Source: CAZCWX01 sp964502465
GTDB taxonomy: Bacteria; Desulfobacterota; Binatia; Bin18
Reading direction: 5' to 3'
NCBI GenBank assembly: GCA_964502465.1
Contig: CAZCWX010000265.1
Location: 1-7,771, forward strand
Length of the DNA: 7,771 bases
Notes under the pieces: generated by a model
What the model was told of the DNA's origin: nothing
Database searches by the model: none
What the model saw: the letters and a program-made list of their open reading frames with translations, nothing else
Part shown: positions 1 to 6,322 of the stretch, one piece after another
How positions within the stretch are numbered: position 1 is the stretch's first letter
Layout: each line of letters starts with the position of its first letter
Made by a program: the position numbers and the translations under genes

Positions 1-319
1 GAGCAGCTTTCCCTAAAGAATCGGCAAACGCACGACAGTGATTTGCCCACTCATAATGATGCCCTGCCCACGGGGCCTGGCCGGCAGCCTCGCGGGTGAA
101 TTGCTCCGCTATCGCGGCATGCTGGTTCGCTTCTTTCTGTAACTTCGCGCTTTCCCCTCGATACAAGGCCGCAATGGCTTCGTGATCCGCGGGCGTCTTT
201 GCCGTGGCAATCATCTGTTCGAGGTTTGCTTCTTCAGCAGCAATCTGAACAGGAGCGAAGCTGACCCCAGTTATGGCGAATACTGTTATTACCGCGCTCA
301 GTGTTTTCCACGTATTCAT
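1..319 (-). CDS. Exported helical protein of unknown family, N-terminal part (C-terminus beyond window)
   Basis: The reading frame starts at an ATG at 319-317 behind a good GGAGG site (GGAGGAATATC then ATG). It stays open for 106 codons to the window edge, so the C-terminus is missing. Residues 1-28 look like a Sec signal peptide: a Lys near the start, a hydrophobic stretch around residues 7-27, and likely cleavage after the Ala pair at 27-28 before Glu-Glu. The mature part is Ala/Glu/Lys/Gln rich and probably alpha-helical, possibly coiled coil, over residues 30-80. It contains His-His at 87-88 and a His-Cys pair at 94-95. It resembles small unnamed exported proteins that repeat H-E-x-I-A-x-x-Y type helices, a comparison made from memory. 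The His/Cys residues and the metal-resistance neighbours make a periplasmic metal-related role possible, but this is inference. It is separated from the upstream gene by 136 bases and may have its own promoter. Confidence 0.82.
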   Translation of the reverse strand, partial: MNTWKTLSAVITVFAITGVSFAPVQIAAEEANLEQMIATAKTPADHEAIAALYRGESAKLQKEANQHAAIAEQFTREAAGQAPWAGHHYEWANHCRAFADSLGKAA

Positions 320-337
320 GATATTCCTCCGTGTGTG

Positions 338-352
338 TTGTCATATCGACAA
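338..352. repeat. Short inverted repeat just upstream of the exported helical protein gene
   Basis: TTGTCATATCGACAA has perfect 5-base arms (TTGTC and GACAA) around a 5-base centre. It lies 19 bases before the start codon and immediately upstream of the ribosome binding site. This is a suitable place for an operator or a small 5' leader hairpin. The arms are short and chance occurrence is possible. No convincing -35/-10 pair was found beside it. Confidence 0.3.
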
Positions 353-455
353 AACGAGTTGTTCCAACGAAATATGTTCTGCCCGCAAGCAGCGTCTCAA
401 ACACGAACCATCGCGGCCAGTGCCAAACGGTGGTTCCACGACCCGGGGGGAGGAA

Positions 456-881
456 TCAGATCAACAGGGCGATGTACAGAATGTAGAGTGGTGGTGAAAG
501 CGAAGGATGAAGGGTTACTGCAGCAGTGATTTTCTCCCTTCCCCAAATAAAGCGTGTGACATCAATAGGAAGAATTATTGGTGTCAGAACAGGAAGAGGA
601 GCCGCCTGCGCAGAAGACGCACGGGTAGATTTGTTAGTTCCTACCAACCCACAACAGAGCGGAACCGTAGTGTTCTCTTGATCTGCAGCGGCCGGGCTTG
701 CCGCCTTTGGCACTGGAGACGGAGTTGCACAGTGCCCAACCGTGGGCCGGGGCCCTTGGGCCGTGTGGGAGAGGAGATCAGCATGTACTGAGGGACTTAG
801 GGTACACAGGCTGAGAAAGTATGTGACGACACACACCAGCACCCCCCAACTGAGTCGCTGTTGGTCCGTCGTTCTTTTCAT
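456..881 (-). CDS. Small exported Cys-containing protein, possible metal-resistance accessory
   Basis: I prefer the ATG at 881-879 (141 aa), which has AGAGG six bases upstream. An in-frame ATG at 896 adds five residues but has a poorer ribosome site. The N-terminus is basic (MKRTTDQQR), then hydrophobic over residues 10-26, with likely signal cleavage after Val-His-Ala at about residue 34. The mature part has His-Cys at 50-51, a Pro/Ala-rich linker and a vicinal Cys-Cys at 76-77 followed by Gly-Leu. The C-terminus is hydrophobic and ends SPPLYILYIALLI. That ending resembles the end of the other small Cys protein in this window (2987-3382, ending SPPRYLTCSVLRI), so the two are probably paralogous or members of one loose family. 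Cys-containing small exported proteins of this type occur near copper and RND efflux genes (DUF2946/CopL-like, from memory). Function is unproven, and metal binding is inferred from the Cys/His residues and the context. Confidence 0.68.
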   Translation of the reverse strand: MKRTTDQQRLSWGVLVCVVTYFLSLCTLSPSVHADLLSHTAQGPRPTVGHCATPSPVPKAASPAAADQENTTVPLCCGLVGTNKSTRASSAQAAPLPVLTPIILPIDVTRFIWGREKITAAVTLHPSLSPPLYILYIALLI

Positions 882-943
882 CTTCGCCTCTGACATACAA
901 TCGTTACCCCGCTATTCCCTTGCTAAAAGCAACTGTTGTGCCT

Positions 944-962
944 GATTCTCTGATGAGAAATC
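944..962. repeat. Imperfect hairpin in the 5' region of the small Cys-protein gene
   Basis: TTCTC and GAGAA arms enclose a TGAT loop. The stem extends by two more pairs (GA/TC) past one bulged A. The element sits about 60-80 bases upstream of the preferred start codon at 881, so it could fall in the untranslated leader. A second tiny dyad, TTGCTAAAAGCAA, lies at 920-932. Both could be chance in AT-rich spacer DNA. Confidence 0.2.
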
Positions 963-979
963 ACAGAAAAAAATACTGA

Positions 980-1008
980 ATGTAACACAAGATTCCTATA
1001 GTTGACAA
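980..1008 (-). promoter_or_regulatory. Candidate sigma-70-type promoter for the small Cys-protein gene
   Basis: Read on the minus strand, TTGTCA (1008-1003) is five of six to the -35 consensus. It is followed by a 17-base spacer and TTACAT (985-980), which matches the -10 consensus at only three positions. Predicted initiation would be near 973, giving a leader of about 90 bases to the start at 881. The AT-rich setting and the 166-base gap between genes support a promoter here. The weak -10 keeps confidence low. Confidence 0.3.
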
Positions 1009-1013
1009 ATCCC

Positions 1014-1023
1014 GCACGCGTGC
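1014..1023. repeat. Perfect 10-base palindrome GCACGCGTGC
   Basis: This is a perfect self-complementary GC-rich decamer in an otherwise AT-rich intergenic segment. It lies just upstream of the candidate -35 box at 1008-1003, where an activator or repressor could bind. It is also 25 bases past the stop of the beta-barrel gene, but it has no following T-run and so does not look like an intrinsic terminator. Confidence 0.3.
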
Positions 1024-1047
1024 ATTCTCATTTTTACTAATCTCTTC

Positions 1048-1821
1048 TTAAAATCCCACTGACACTCCTACTGTGGCGAAGAATGGCGTGCGTTCAGCCG
1101 GGCCAGCGAATTCTGTTCCGACGCCGATATCGATGACGGTGAGTGGAGCAATTTGTCGTCGTAGCCCAATCTCAAATCCAGTGGGGTTCGATTCCCCTGA
1201 ATGTACAGACTGTTCGGTAAAGAAGTCCGCAACCAGGGTGGTGTCGAAAGAGCGCGGGTACCCCAACGGATACTGGGCACCAAGGACAACTTCGTACCGT
1301 CCGTTGCGCTCGCCCCCACCAGCGCTTCCAACAAACTCATACCCAACATTGAGATGTCCGCGGCTTTGCCCGAACGAACGAGTCACAATGCCTTTAAGTG
1401 CAGTATCGATCCCTTGGGAGCGAATGCCCGAGGGAAAATCGACACTGACCTTGGCCGCAAAGGCTGGTAGGACCAAGGTTTCCTGATTGAAGTTGTAGAG
1501 CGCAAAGGTTCGGAGGTCCCCTGATTTCTCTGATTCATCAATCGTACGCGGCTGGGTCGCAAGGGTGGACCCCAACCCTACCTGGAGATTCCAATATGCT
1601 CCGTACAAGACTTCGAGAGGGAAAGAGAAACGGTCTGTTGCCTTGCGATTATGCTGTACCCGTGCTCCGGCCTCGATCGCAATCTCTCCATACGCAATAG
1701 GATAGGCATCCTCCAGCCTTACCGGTCTCCCCTCATCGAGATTATTGTGATCAACCGCCCAGGCAGGAACGACAATCAGACAGATCCAAGAAAAGGCACA
1801 GACTTTTCCAAATATATTCAT
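1048..1821 (-). CDS. Outer-membrane beta-barrel protein, MetA-pathway/transporter-like
   Basis: I prefer the ATG at 1821-1819 (257 aa), preceded by GGAGAACATCTGG. An in-frame ATG at 1836 would add five residues. The first 22 residues form a signal peptide ending Pro-Ala-Trp-Ala, with cleavage before Val-Asp. The mature protein is a run of alternating polar/hydrophobic strands separated by Gly/Asn/Asp turns. Examples are YGAYWNLQVGLG, HLNVGYEFVG and VIDIGVGTEFAG. It ends in a C-terminal Phe (ATVGVSVGF), the usual signal for outer-membrane barrel assembly. The pattern (strand pair, GDLR, LPAFAAKVSVDFPSG, HLNVGYEFVG, FEIGLRRQI) fits the family annotated as putative MetA-pathway of phenol degradation/transporter. 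That assignment is from memory and is moderate. It sits 12 bases after the stop of the His-rich protein gene, so the two are very likely cotranscribed. The transported substrate is unknown. Confidence 0.8.
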   Translation of the reverse strand: MNIFGKVCAFSWICLIVVPAWAVDHNNLDEGRPVRLEDAYPIAYGEIAIEAGARVQHNRKATDRFSFPLEVLYGAYWNLQVGLGSTLATQPRTIDESEKSGDLRTFALYNFNQETLVLPAFAAKVSVDFPSGIRSQGIDTALKGIVTRSFGQSRGHLNVGYEFVGSAGGGERNGRYEVVLGAQYPLGYPRSFDTTLVADFFTEQSVHSGESNPTGFEIGLRRQIAPLTVIDIGVGTEFAGPAERTPFFATVGVSVGF

Positions 1822-1848
1822 CCAGATGTTCTCCATGTTGTGCGATTC

Positions 1849-2889
1849 TCAGTGGTGATGCTGATGTGTAGGTGTTTCTTGACTCGGCTGCTCAGCAGCA
1901 GGTGCAGCTTCAGCAGGGGGAGGGTGAGCCATGCTACCGTGATCGTGTTTTATCCCTGCAGGAGCGCGATACTGTGCATAGCGCTCATCCCCAGCCTGGT
2001 GATTGCGATGCAGATAGATCTCTAAGAGTTGGTAAATGCGCTCACGTTTCGCCAGCATGGTCGGAAACAAGTCCGGCGAACTGAGTACATCATCCACGTT
2101 GTCATGGAGCATATGCAAATTGTCAAAGATATTTGCTGCTTCAGGGAAACGCTGGGAAAAATTCGGCGCGACTTCATGGAACATCGGCATGAAGGTCCAG
2201 TGTAACGGTGGATGGTTCAGGTACCCATGATATGCAGCCAGCACTGGTTGCAGGGCCTGTTGTTGTTCGGAAACGTTTCGCCCAAGCTGCACCTCACTCA
2301 CCTTCGCTTGCAGCCAATGATAGGCCCAAATCTGCGCATTAAATTTGGGAAAACGGCGGACAAAGCTGCGCGATTCAGGGAAACTCCACAGCGCGCCTGC
2401 GTGATCCAGAGGGAGAGGGGTCATCGCCTGAGGCTGAGCTAAGTAGTTCGCAAGAACGCGACGATACGCCGCTTCTTTGTCAGGAACATGGTCGGCAGCA
2501 GCAAGATCGTACAGGTCGCGATGAAGCTGGTGTGCCCAATCGAAGGTATTTTGCACCTCCCAGACGAGGCGTTGAAACGTGGGGGCAATGAAGGCTTCAT
2601 CTGGCGGCAACGCCGGTTTCCGGTTGATCACAGCCAGGATCTCGAGCCGTGCGTGCTCAATCGGTTCCTCATCGCTGGTGTGCAGCAATGTTTCAGCCAA
2701 ATGGGCGTGGCCAAAGTCGATCCCATTGAATTCCGAGTAGAGCTCCGGAAGGTGCCGGTGGACGGCCCAGTTCCACGGGCCGCGTAAATAGAAGCGGTGG
2801 TTGCGCTGTTCAAACCAATCCCTACTTGCTGCTATCGAGAAGCTTGGCAATAGGAGCAGCAAAAGAAACGCACGAAGGATGGTACGCAT
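1849..2889 (-). CDS. Exported histidine-rich protein of unknown family
   Basis: I chose the ATG at 2889-2887 (346 aa). It has GGAGG nine bases upstream and is followed directly by a classic signal peptide, MRTILRAFLLLLLLPSFSIA, cleaved near Ala20-Ala21. A longer frame upstream from 2961 would bury this signal and is rejected. The mature protein is mostly helical and rich in His, Trp and Tyr. His occurs at 61/63 (GHAH), 120/123 (WAHQLH), 191 (AYHWLQ), 221/226/230, 238, 259/262 (NLHMLH) and 294/297. The tail from about residue 313 is low complexity with metal-ligand character: KHDHGSMAH, a Pro/Ala/Glu stretch, then THQHHH at the end. There is no CxxCH haem motif and no named fold I recognise. 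A periplasmic metal-binding or metal-buffering role is inferred from the His content and from neighbours (Cys/His protein upstream, barrel protein 12 bases downstream). It is probably cotranscribed with both. Confidence 0.85.
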   Translation of the reverse strand: MRTILRAFLLLLLLPSFSIAASRDWFEQRNHRFYLRGPWNWAVHRHLPELYSEFNGIDFGHAHLAETLLHTSDEEPIEHARLEILAVINRKPALPPDEAFIAPTFQRLVWEVQNTFDWAHQLHRDLYDLAAADHVPDKEAAYRRVLANYLAQPQAMTPLPLDHAGALWSFPESRSFVRRFPKFNAQIWAYHWLQAKVSEVQLGRNVSEQQQALQPVLAAYHGYLNHPPLHWTFMPMFHEVAPNFSQRFPEAANIFDNLHMLHDNVDDVLSSPDLFPTMLAKRERIYQLLEIYLHRNHQAGDERYAQYRAPAGIKHDHGSMAHPPPAEAAPAAEQPSQETPTHQHHH

Positions 2890-2986
2890 AGAAAATTTCC
2901 TCCAGCAAGAGCATGGAAAACGCCGAAAGGAGGTGCGGAAGACCGCGCTTCCCTCGTTCAAGAGGACAATGGGATGGGAAAGGATG

Positions 2987-3382
2987 CTAAATCCGCAGGA
3001 CCGAACAGGTCAGATAGCGTGGAGGCGAAGAAGCACGTGTCCCGACCTGCCAGGCATGTAGGTGCATGTGGACGAGCGGGGAAGAGAGAAACTGCGCCGA
3101 GAGACAGAACGGCGCGAGGACGTTACCCAAAGAGACCAGTTCTTCTGTTTGAACAGCAGGCTTCAGGAGTACGAGATCTTGGCAATCATGGCAGTTGTCA
3201 GTGGTTTGCTGGGAAGAAGAGGAAGGGGAATGGCAAGGGGAGTGCTCTGATTCATGGGAGAGCGCAGAGAGCGCAACAGATGCTGCCTGGGCATGCCCAA
3301 CCGTAAGACAGGCTTGCACGCAGTACAGAAAAAACGCCAGAAAAAAAATCACGAGAGGAGCAACCTGGCGGAGACGACGCAT
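2987..3382 (-). CDS. Small exported Cys/His protein, DUF2946/CopL-like
   Basis: The product is 131 residues. The N-terminus is basic (MRRLRQ), then strongly hydrophobic over residues 8-28, with likely cleavage after Ala-Gln-Ala at 31-33. The mature part carries SHESEHSPCH (Cys50, with nearby His), a Ser/Gln linker, and a Cys-x-x-Cys with intervening His (CHDC, Cys64 and Cys67). A later HMHLH cluster lies at about 105-109. The Cys-x13-Cys-x2-Cys spacing fits small exported DUF2946/CopL-like proteins found with copper resistance genes, but the match is by eye. The C-terminus SPPRYLTCSVLRI resembles that of the small Cys protein at 456-881. The ribosome site before the start at 3382 is weak and no better in-frame ATG exists. 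The gene starts 39 bases after the stop of the PQQ dehydrogenase gene, so it is likely expressed from the same transcript. Copper specificity is not shown by the sequence. Confidence 0.75.
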   Translation of the reverse strand: MRRLRQVAPLVIFFLAFFLYCVQACLTVGHAQAASVALSALSHESEHSPCHSPSSSSQQTTDNCHDCQDLVLLKPAVQTEELVSLGNVLAPFCLSAQFLSSPLVHMHLHAWQVGTRASSPPRYLTCSVLRI

Positions 3383-3421
3383 GCGGCTAAGCTAACACGC
3401 GCCCTCGTCGACCACAAGGGA

Positions 3422-5398
3422 TTATTGCGCGCCCTCTCTTTCGGTCTCTCTCTCAGGCAACGTGTAGGCAATGACGTAATCCCCAAGCTTGGAGCCGAGC
3501 CGTCGATGCCCACCTGGAGCGATGACAAGATATTGCTTGCCATCAGGGCGGAGCTTGTAGGTCATCGGTCCAGCATGCAAACCCGCCGGGATGTCGAATG
3601 TCGCTAACACCTCCCCTGTTGTCACATCGTGAACGCGCAGTTTCAGTTCTTTCGAACCAGCATGAAAGACGAGTCCCCCTGCCGTAACCAAGGGTGGTCC
3701 AAAGTTCGGCAGGCCACGCACGCCGGATTCTGAATCTTCGCCAACAGGAACCTGCCAGCGGATCTCTCCCGTGTTGAGATCGACTGCATGCAACATTCCC
3801 CAAGGCGGTTTGTGACAGCGGTATCCATCCTCGACGAGTGCATCGCGGATCTGACCGTAACGAAGCCCCGTGCCTGTGCGCCACAGGAGCCAGCGGAGTG
3901 CTCCCCATGAGGTCTGCATGACAATGCCATCTGTCTCGTTGAAATTTTCAGGAGGGAGCGGATCGAGGCGGATCAAATGCACGTCATTATTCGTCGGGAC
4001 GACCAGCAGGCCGCTCTGTGGATCAAAGGCACCACCAGACCAATTCACTCCACCTGACGTGCCTGGATAGAGAATCGTCCACTGGGTACTGGGCGGGGTG
4101 AATATGCCATCGTTCCGCAGAGCACGAAACCGTGCCAGACACTTCTTGTGCAGTTGCGGATCTGCATCCCATAAATCGGTTTCGGTCAACCGTTGTGGGA
4201 CGAGTGCTGGGGGTTTGCTGGGAAATGGCTGGATTGGCCAACTCGCTTCTTCAGGAATAGCGCTCTGCGGCACAGGTCGTTCTTCAACAGGAAACAATGG
4301 CCGGCCGGTGTCACGATCGAGGAGAAAGACAAAGCCCGTTTTCGTACCCTGAGCAACGGCATCGATTTCGTGCCCTTCGTGCCGAACACGAACGAGGGCG
4401 GGAGGTGCGGCAAGATCATAATCCCAGAGATCATGATGAACGGTTTGGAAATGCCAGCGACGCTCTCCCGTTTTCGCATCGAGTGCGACGACCGAGTCGG
4501 AGAAAAGGTTGGTGCCTTTGCGATCGACGCCAATGAAGTCCGGCCCCGCCGTGCTCACAGGGAGGAAGAGAAGACCTCGTTCGAGGTCAGCAGTCATGGT
4601 TGACCAGACATTCGCACCACCGGTGATACGCCAGCTCCCATTTTCCCAGGTATCGGAAGCAAATTCTCCATTTTGTGGAATGGTATTGAAGCGCCACACG
4701 AGTGCACCAGTCCTTGCGTCGTATGCGCGAACGGCTCCGGAAGGCTGGATGCGCCGGATTTCGTCGGCGATCGAGGAGCCGACCATGACATTATCGCCAA
4801 CAACTGTCGGTGGGGAGGTGACATTGTACTCCCAGGCATCGACGAGGTGCTCGATACCGTCCAGCAAGTTGACAGTTCCATCCGTTCCAAAATCGACACA
4901 TGGTTCTCCACTTGCCACGTCAAGCGCAATTAAACGCGCATCAAGAGTCCCGAGAAAAACACGGCTGGCACATTGTCCCGTTGCGTGGGGATCACGCCAA
5001 TAGGCGACCCCGCGGTTGATCATCAGGTTGCCGAAGCGGCGCCCCTTGTCAATTTTTGGATCGAACGTCCACAGCTCTCGCCCAGTTTCTGGATCAAGCG
5101 CAATCACCCGATTGTACGGAGTGGTCAAGATCAAGCGACCTTCCACAACGATCGGTGTGCATTGAAAGGCCGTGCCCTTGAAGAGATCCGGCCAGCCGGA
5201 GCGATAATCACCATGGCGGTAGGTCCAGGCGACCTGCAGCGTGGCGACGTTGGCGTGATTGATGTCGGTGAGTGGCGAGTAGCGCATCCCTCCAGGATCA
5301 CCACCAGTCACCGGCCAACCAGCAGTTTGGAGAGATCCAGCGTTCACTTCCACGCTTGTACACAGCAAGAGACCAAGCAGCAACCGTGAGACTGTCAT
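3422..5398 (-). CDS. Exported PQQ-dependent dehydrogenase (soluble relative of membrane glucose dehydrogenase)
   Basis: The product is a 658-residue quinoprotein of the glucose dehydrogenase-like eight-bladed propeller type. It should oxidise a sugar or alcohol in the periplasm with PQQ. Residues 1-20 are a signal peptide (cleavage after Val-Asn-Ala). It lacks the N-terminal membrane domain of E. coli Gcd. Propeller repeats with A-x-D-x-x-T/S-G and a following Trp are visible at about 99-110, 226-235, 305-315, 538-548 and 590-596. The opening GWPVTGGDPGGMRYSPL and the block GANVWSTMTADLERGLLFLP are typical of the family. The motif HHDLWDYD holds Asp326, and GTKTG holds Lys353. Their 27-residue spacing equals that of Asp466 and Lys493 in E. 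coli Gcd (alignment from memory). Gcd His262 aligns with Tyr95. There is no Cys-Cys pair as in methanol dehydrogenases and no CxxCH haem domain, so the electron acceptor is a separate quinone or protein. The start overlaps the tetR stop as ATGA, with GGAGG inside the end of tetR. Confidence 0.93.
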   Translation of the reverse strand: MTVSRLLLGLLLCTSVEVNAGSLQTAGWPVTGGDPGGMRYSPLTDINHANVATLQVAWTYRHGDYRSGWPDLFKGTAFQCTPIVVEGRLILTTPYNRVIALDPETGRELWTFDPKIDKGRRFGNLMINRGVAYWRDPHATGQCASRVFLGTLDARLIALDVASGEPCVDFGTDGTVNLLDGIEHLVDAWEYNVTSPPTVVGDNVMVGSSIADEIRRIQPSGAVRAYDARTGALVWRFNTIPQNGEFASDTWENGSWRITGGANVWSTMTADLERGLLFLPVSTAGPDFIGVDRKGTNLFSDSVVALDAKTGERRWHFQTVHHDLWDYDLAAPPALVRVRHEGHEIDAVAQGTKTGFVFLLDRDTGRPLFPVEERPVPQSAIPEEASWPIQPFPSKPPALVPQRLTETDLWDADPQLHKKCLARFRALRNDGIFTPPSTQWTILYPGTSGGVNWSGGAFDPQSGLLVVPTNNDVHLIRLDPLPPENFNETDGIVMQTSWGALRWLLWRTGTGLRYGQIRDALVEDGYRCHKPPWGMLHAVDLNTGEIRWQVPVGEDSESGVRGLPNFGPPLVTAGGLVFHAGSKELKLRVHDVTTGEVLATFDIPAGLHAGPMTYKLRPDGKQYLVIAPGGHRRLGSKLGDYVIAYTLPERETEREGAQ

Positions 5399-6093
5399 AC
5401 ATCCTCCGGAACCAAGGCACTGACAACGAAGTGCACCGTGGTATTTTCAGCGAGCGTGTCGTCAATTGTCGTGAACGGATCTCCGTGCCGATGCCAGGCG
5501 AACCACGCAACAGTTTCGAGGATGAGGCGTGCCGCGGTCGCAGTGTCAGGGACAGATCGGAAGTGGTGGCGCTCAATACGGCGTTCCAAATAATGAGTGA
5601 GACGCCCTAAAACGCCACGACGCAGTTCGCCAAACCACAAGGTTGCCAACTCGGGCAGTTCAAGTGCAGACCGTTCGATCAACGCGCTCGCGTGCCGATT
5701 GCGTGCGATCAAGGAATAGAGATCTCGGACAACTCCTTCAAGTTCAGCTCGTGCGTCTGTCACGCGCTGCCGGGTGAGGGCGGCATCTAGTTTTGGCAAG
5801 GCTGCGCCTCTTGCGAGTCGCTCACGGAGCCGCTGAAGCGTCGCTCCAGGAGGAGGCGTGAGGATGGGAAACGAAGAAGGAGGTTCGCGTAGTTCTTCAA
5901 GAAAGGCACGATCGATCACTAGGTGAAACAATGCCTCCTTGCTCTCTACATAGTTGTAGAGCGTCCCAGGTGAGACCTGCATCTCTCGGGCAACGTCTGC
6001 CATCTGGGTACGGCGGTATCCTCGGACAGTAAAAACTTTCGCAGCACAAGCAATGAGTTGCTCGAGGCGATCGGGCGGACGAGGTCGTGGCAT
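5395..6093 (-). CDS. TetR-family transcriptional repressor
   Basis: The product is 232 residues. Residues about 8-55 form the TetR DNA-binding domain: RLEQLIACAAKVFTVRGYRR, then TQMADVAREMQVSPGTLYNY, with V-S-x-G-T-L-Y-N-Y marking the recognition helix. The rest is a divergent helical ligand-sensing and dimerisation domain, with WFGELRRGVLGRLTHYLERR near 150-170. The length is slightly above the usual 190-220. The stop TGA overlaps the ATG of the PQQ dehydrogenase gene (ATGA), so translation of the two is probably coupled and the regulator likely controls its own operon. There is no Shine-Dalgarno before its ATG. Instead a near-consensus promoter ends seven bases upstream of the start codon. 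A dyad between the -35 and -10 boxes is a plausible operator for autorepression. The inducing ligand is unknown; it might be a substrate of the dehydrogenase or of the pump. Confidence 0.93.
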   Translation of the reverse strand: MPRPRPPDRLEQLIACAAKVFTVRGYRRTQMADVAREMQVSPGTLYNYVESKEALFHLVIDRAFLEELREPPSSFPILTPPPGATLQRLRERLARGAALPKLDAALTRQRVTDARAELEGVVRDLYSLIARNRHASALIERSALELPELATLWFGELRRGVLGRLTHYLERRIERHHFRSVPDTATAARLILETVAWFAWHRHGDPFTTIDDTLAENTTVHFVVSALVPEDV

Positions 6094-6100
6094 GTGTCGA

Positions 6101-6128
6101 ATTATAAATAAATGAATGATTCAGTCAA
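6101..6128 (-). promoter_or_regulatory. Strong sigma-70-type promoter for tetR and the downstream cassette
   Basis: On the minus strand TTGACT (6128-6123) is five of six to the -35 consensus. A 16-base spacer follows, then a perfect -10 TATAAT (6106-6101). Only seven bases (TCGACAC) separate the -10 box from the ATG of tetR at 6093. Transcription should therefore start at or within a base or two of the start codon. The message would be leaderless, which agrees with the absence of a ribosome binding site. Confidence 0.75.
6113..6123. promoter_or_regulatory. Candidate TetR operator, palindrome TGAATGATTCA
   Basis: This is a perfect 5-base inverted repeat around a single central base. It lies in the spacer between the -35 and -10 boxes of the tetR promoter and touches the -35 box. 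TetR-family repressors often bind such dyads in their own promoters, so autorepression is the natural reading. The arms are short, and the true operator may extend further with imperfect symmetry. Confidence 0.5.
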
Positions 6129-6322
6129 TATAAGTATGTTGTTCATAATCGTAGTGACTATTTGTCTCATCGCCAGTCTCCAGGGGGTGCGGACTGTGCT
6201 CAAGGTCAACCCGGCAAATAAGGAGAAGAGAAGCGTCACAGTGAGGCAAAGACGGCGCGAGGCGGTTGCACTACTCAAACGGACCATGGGCTGTGTTCTC
6301 TCTCCCCCTGCAACCCTCTCAG

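Noticed and set aside
1002..1029. Plus-strand TTGACA at 1002-1007 with a TCTCAT-like -10
   Set aside because: No plus-strand gene follows; the segment downstream is the minus-strand barrel gene. An antisense transcript cannot be excluded.
2890..2961. Upstream extension of the His-rich protein to an ATG at 2961
   Set aside because: It would place 24 extra residues before a textbook signal peptide, and the ATG at 2889 has the better ribosome site.
4193..4603. Plus-strand frames inside the PQQ dehydrogenase gene (also 4509-5003 and 4973-5389)
   Set aside because: These are antisense shadows of a well-supported enzyme and show no family motifs.
6102..6287. Minus-strand frame of 61 codons with a hydrophobic segment in the spacer before tetR
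   Set aside because: The ribosome site is poor, it runs through the tetR promoter, and no recognisable family is seen. A tiny membrane peptide is possible but unsupported.
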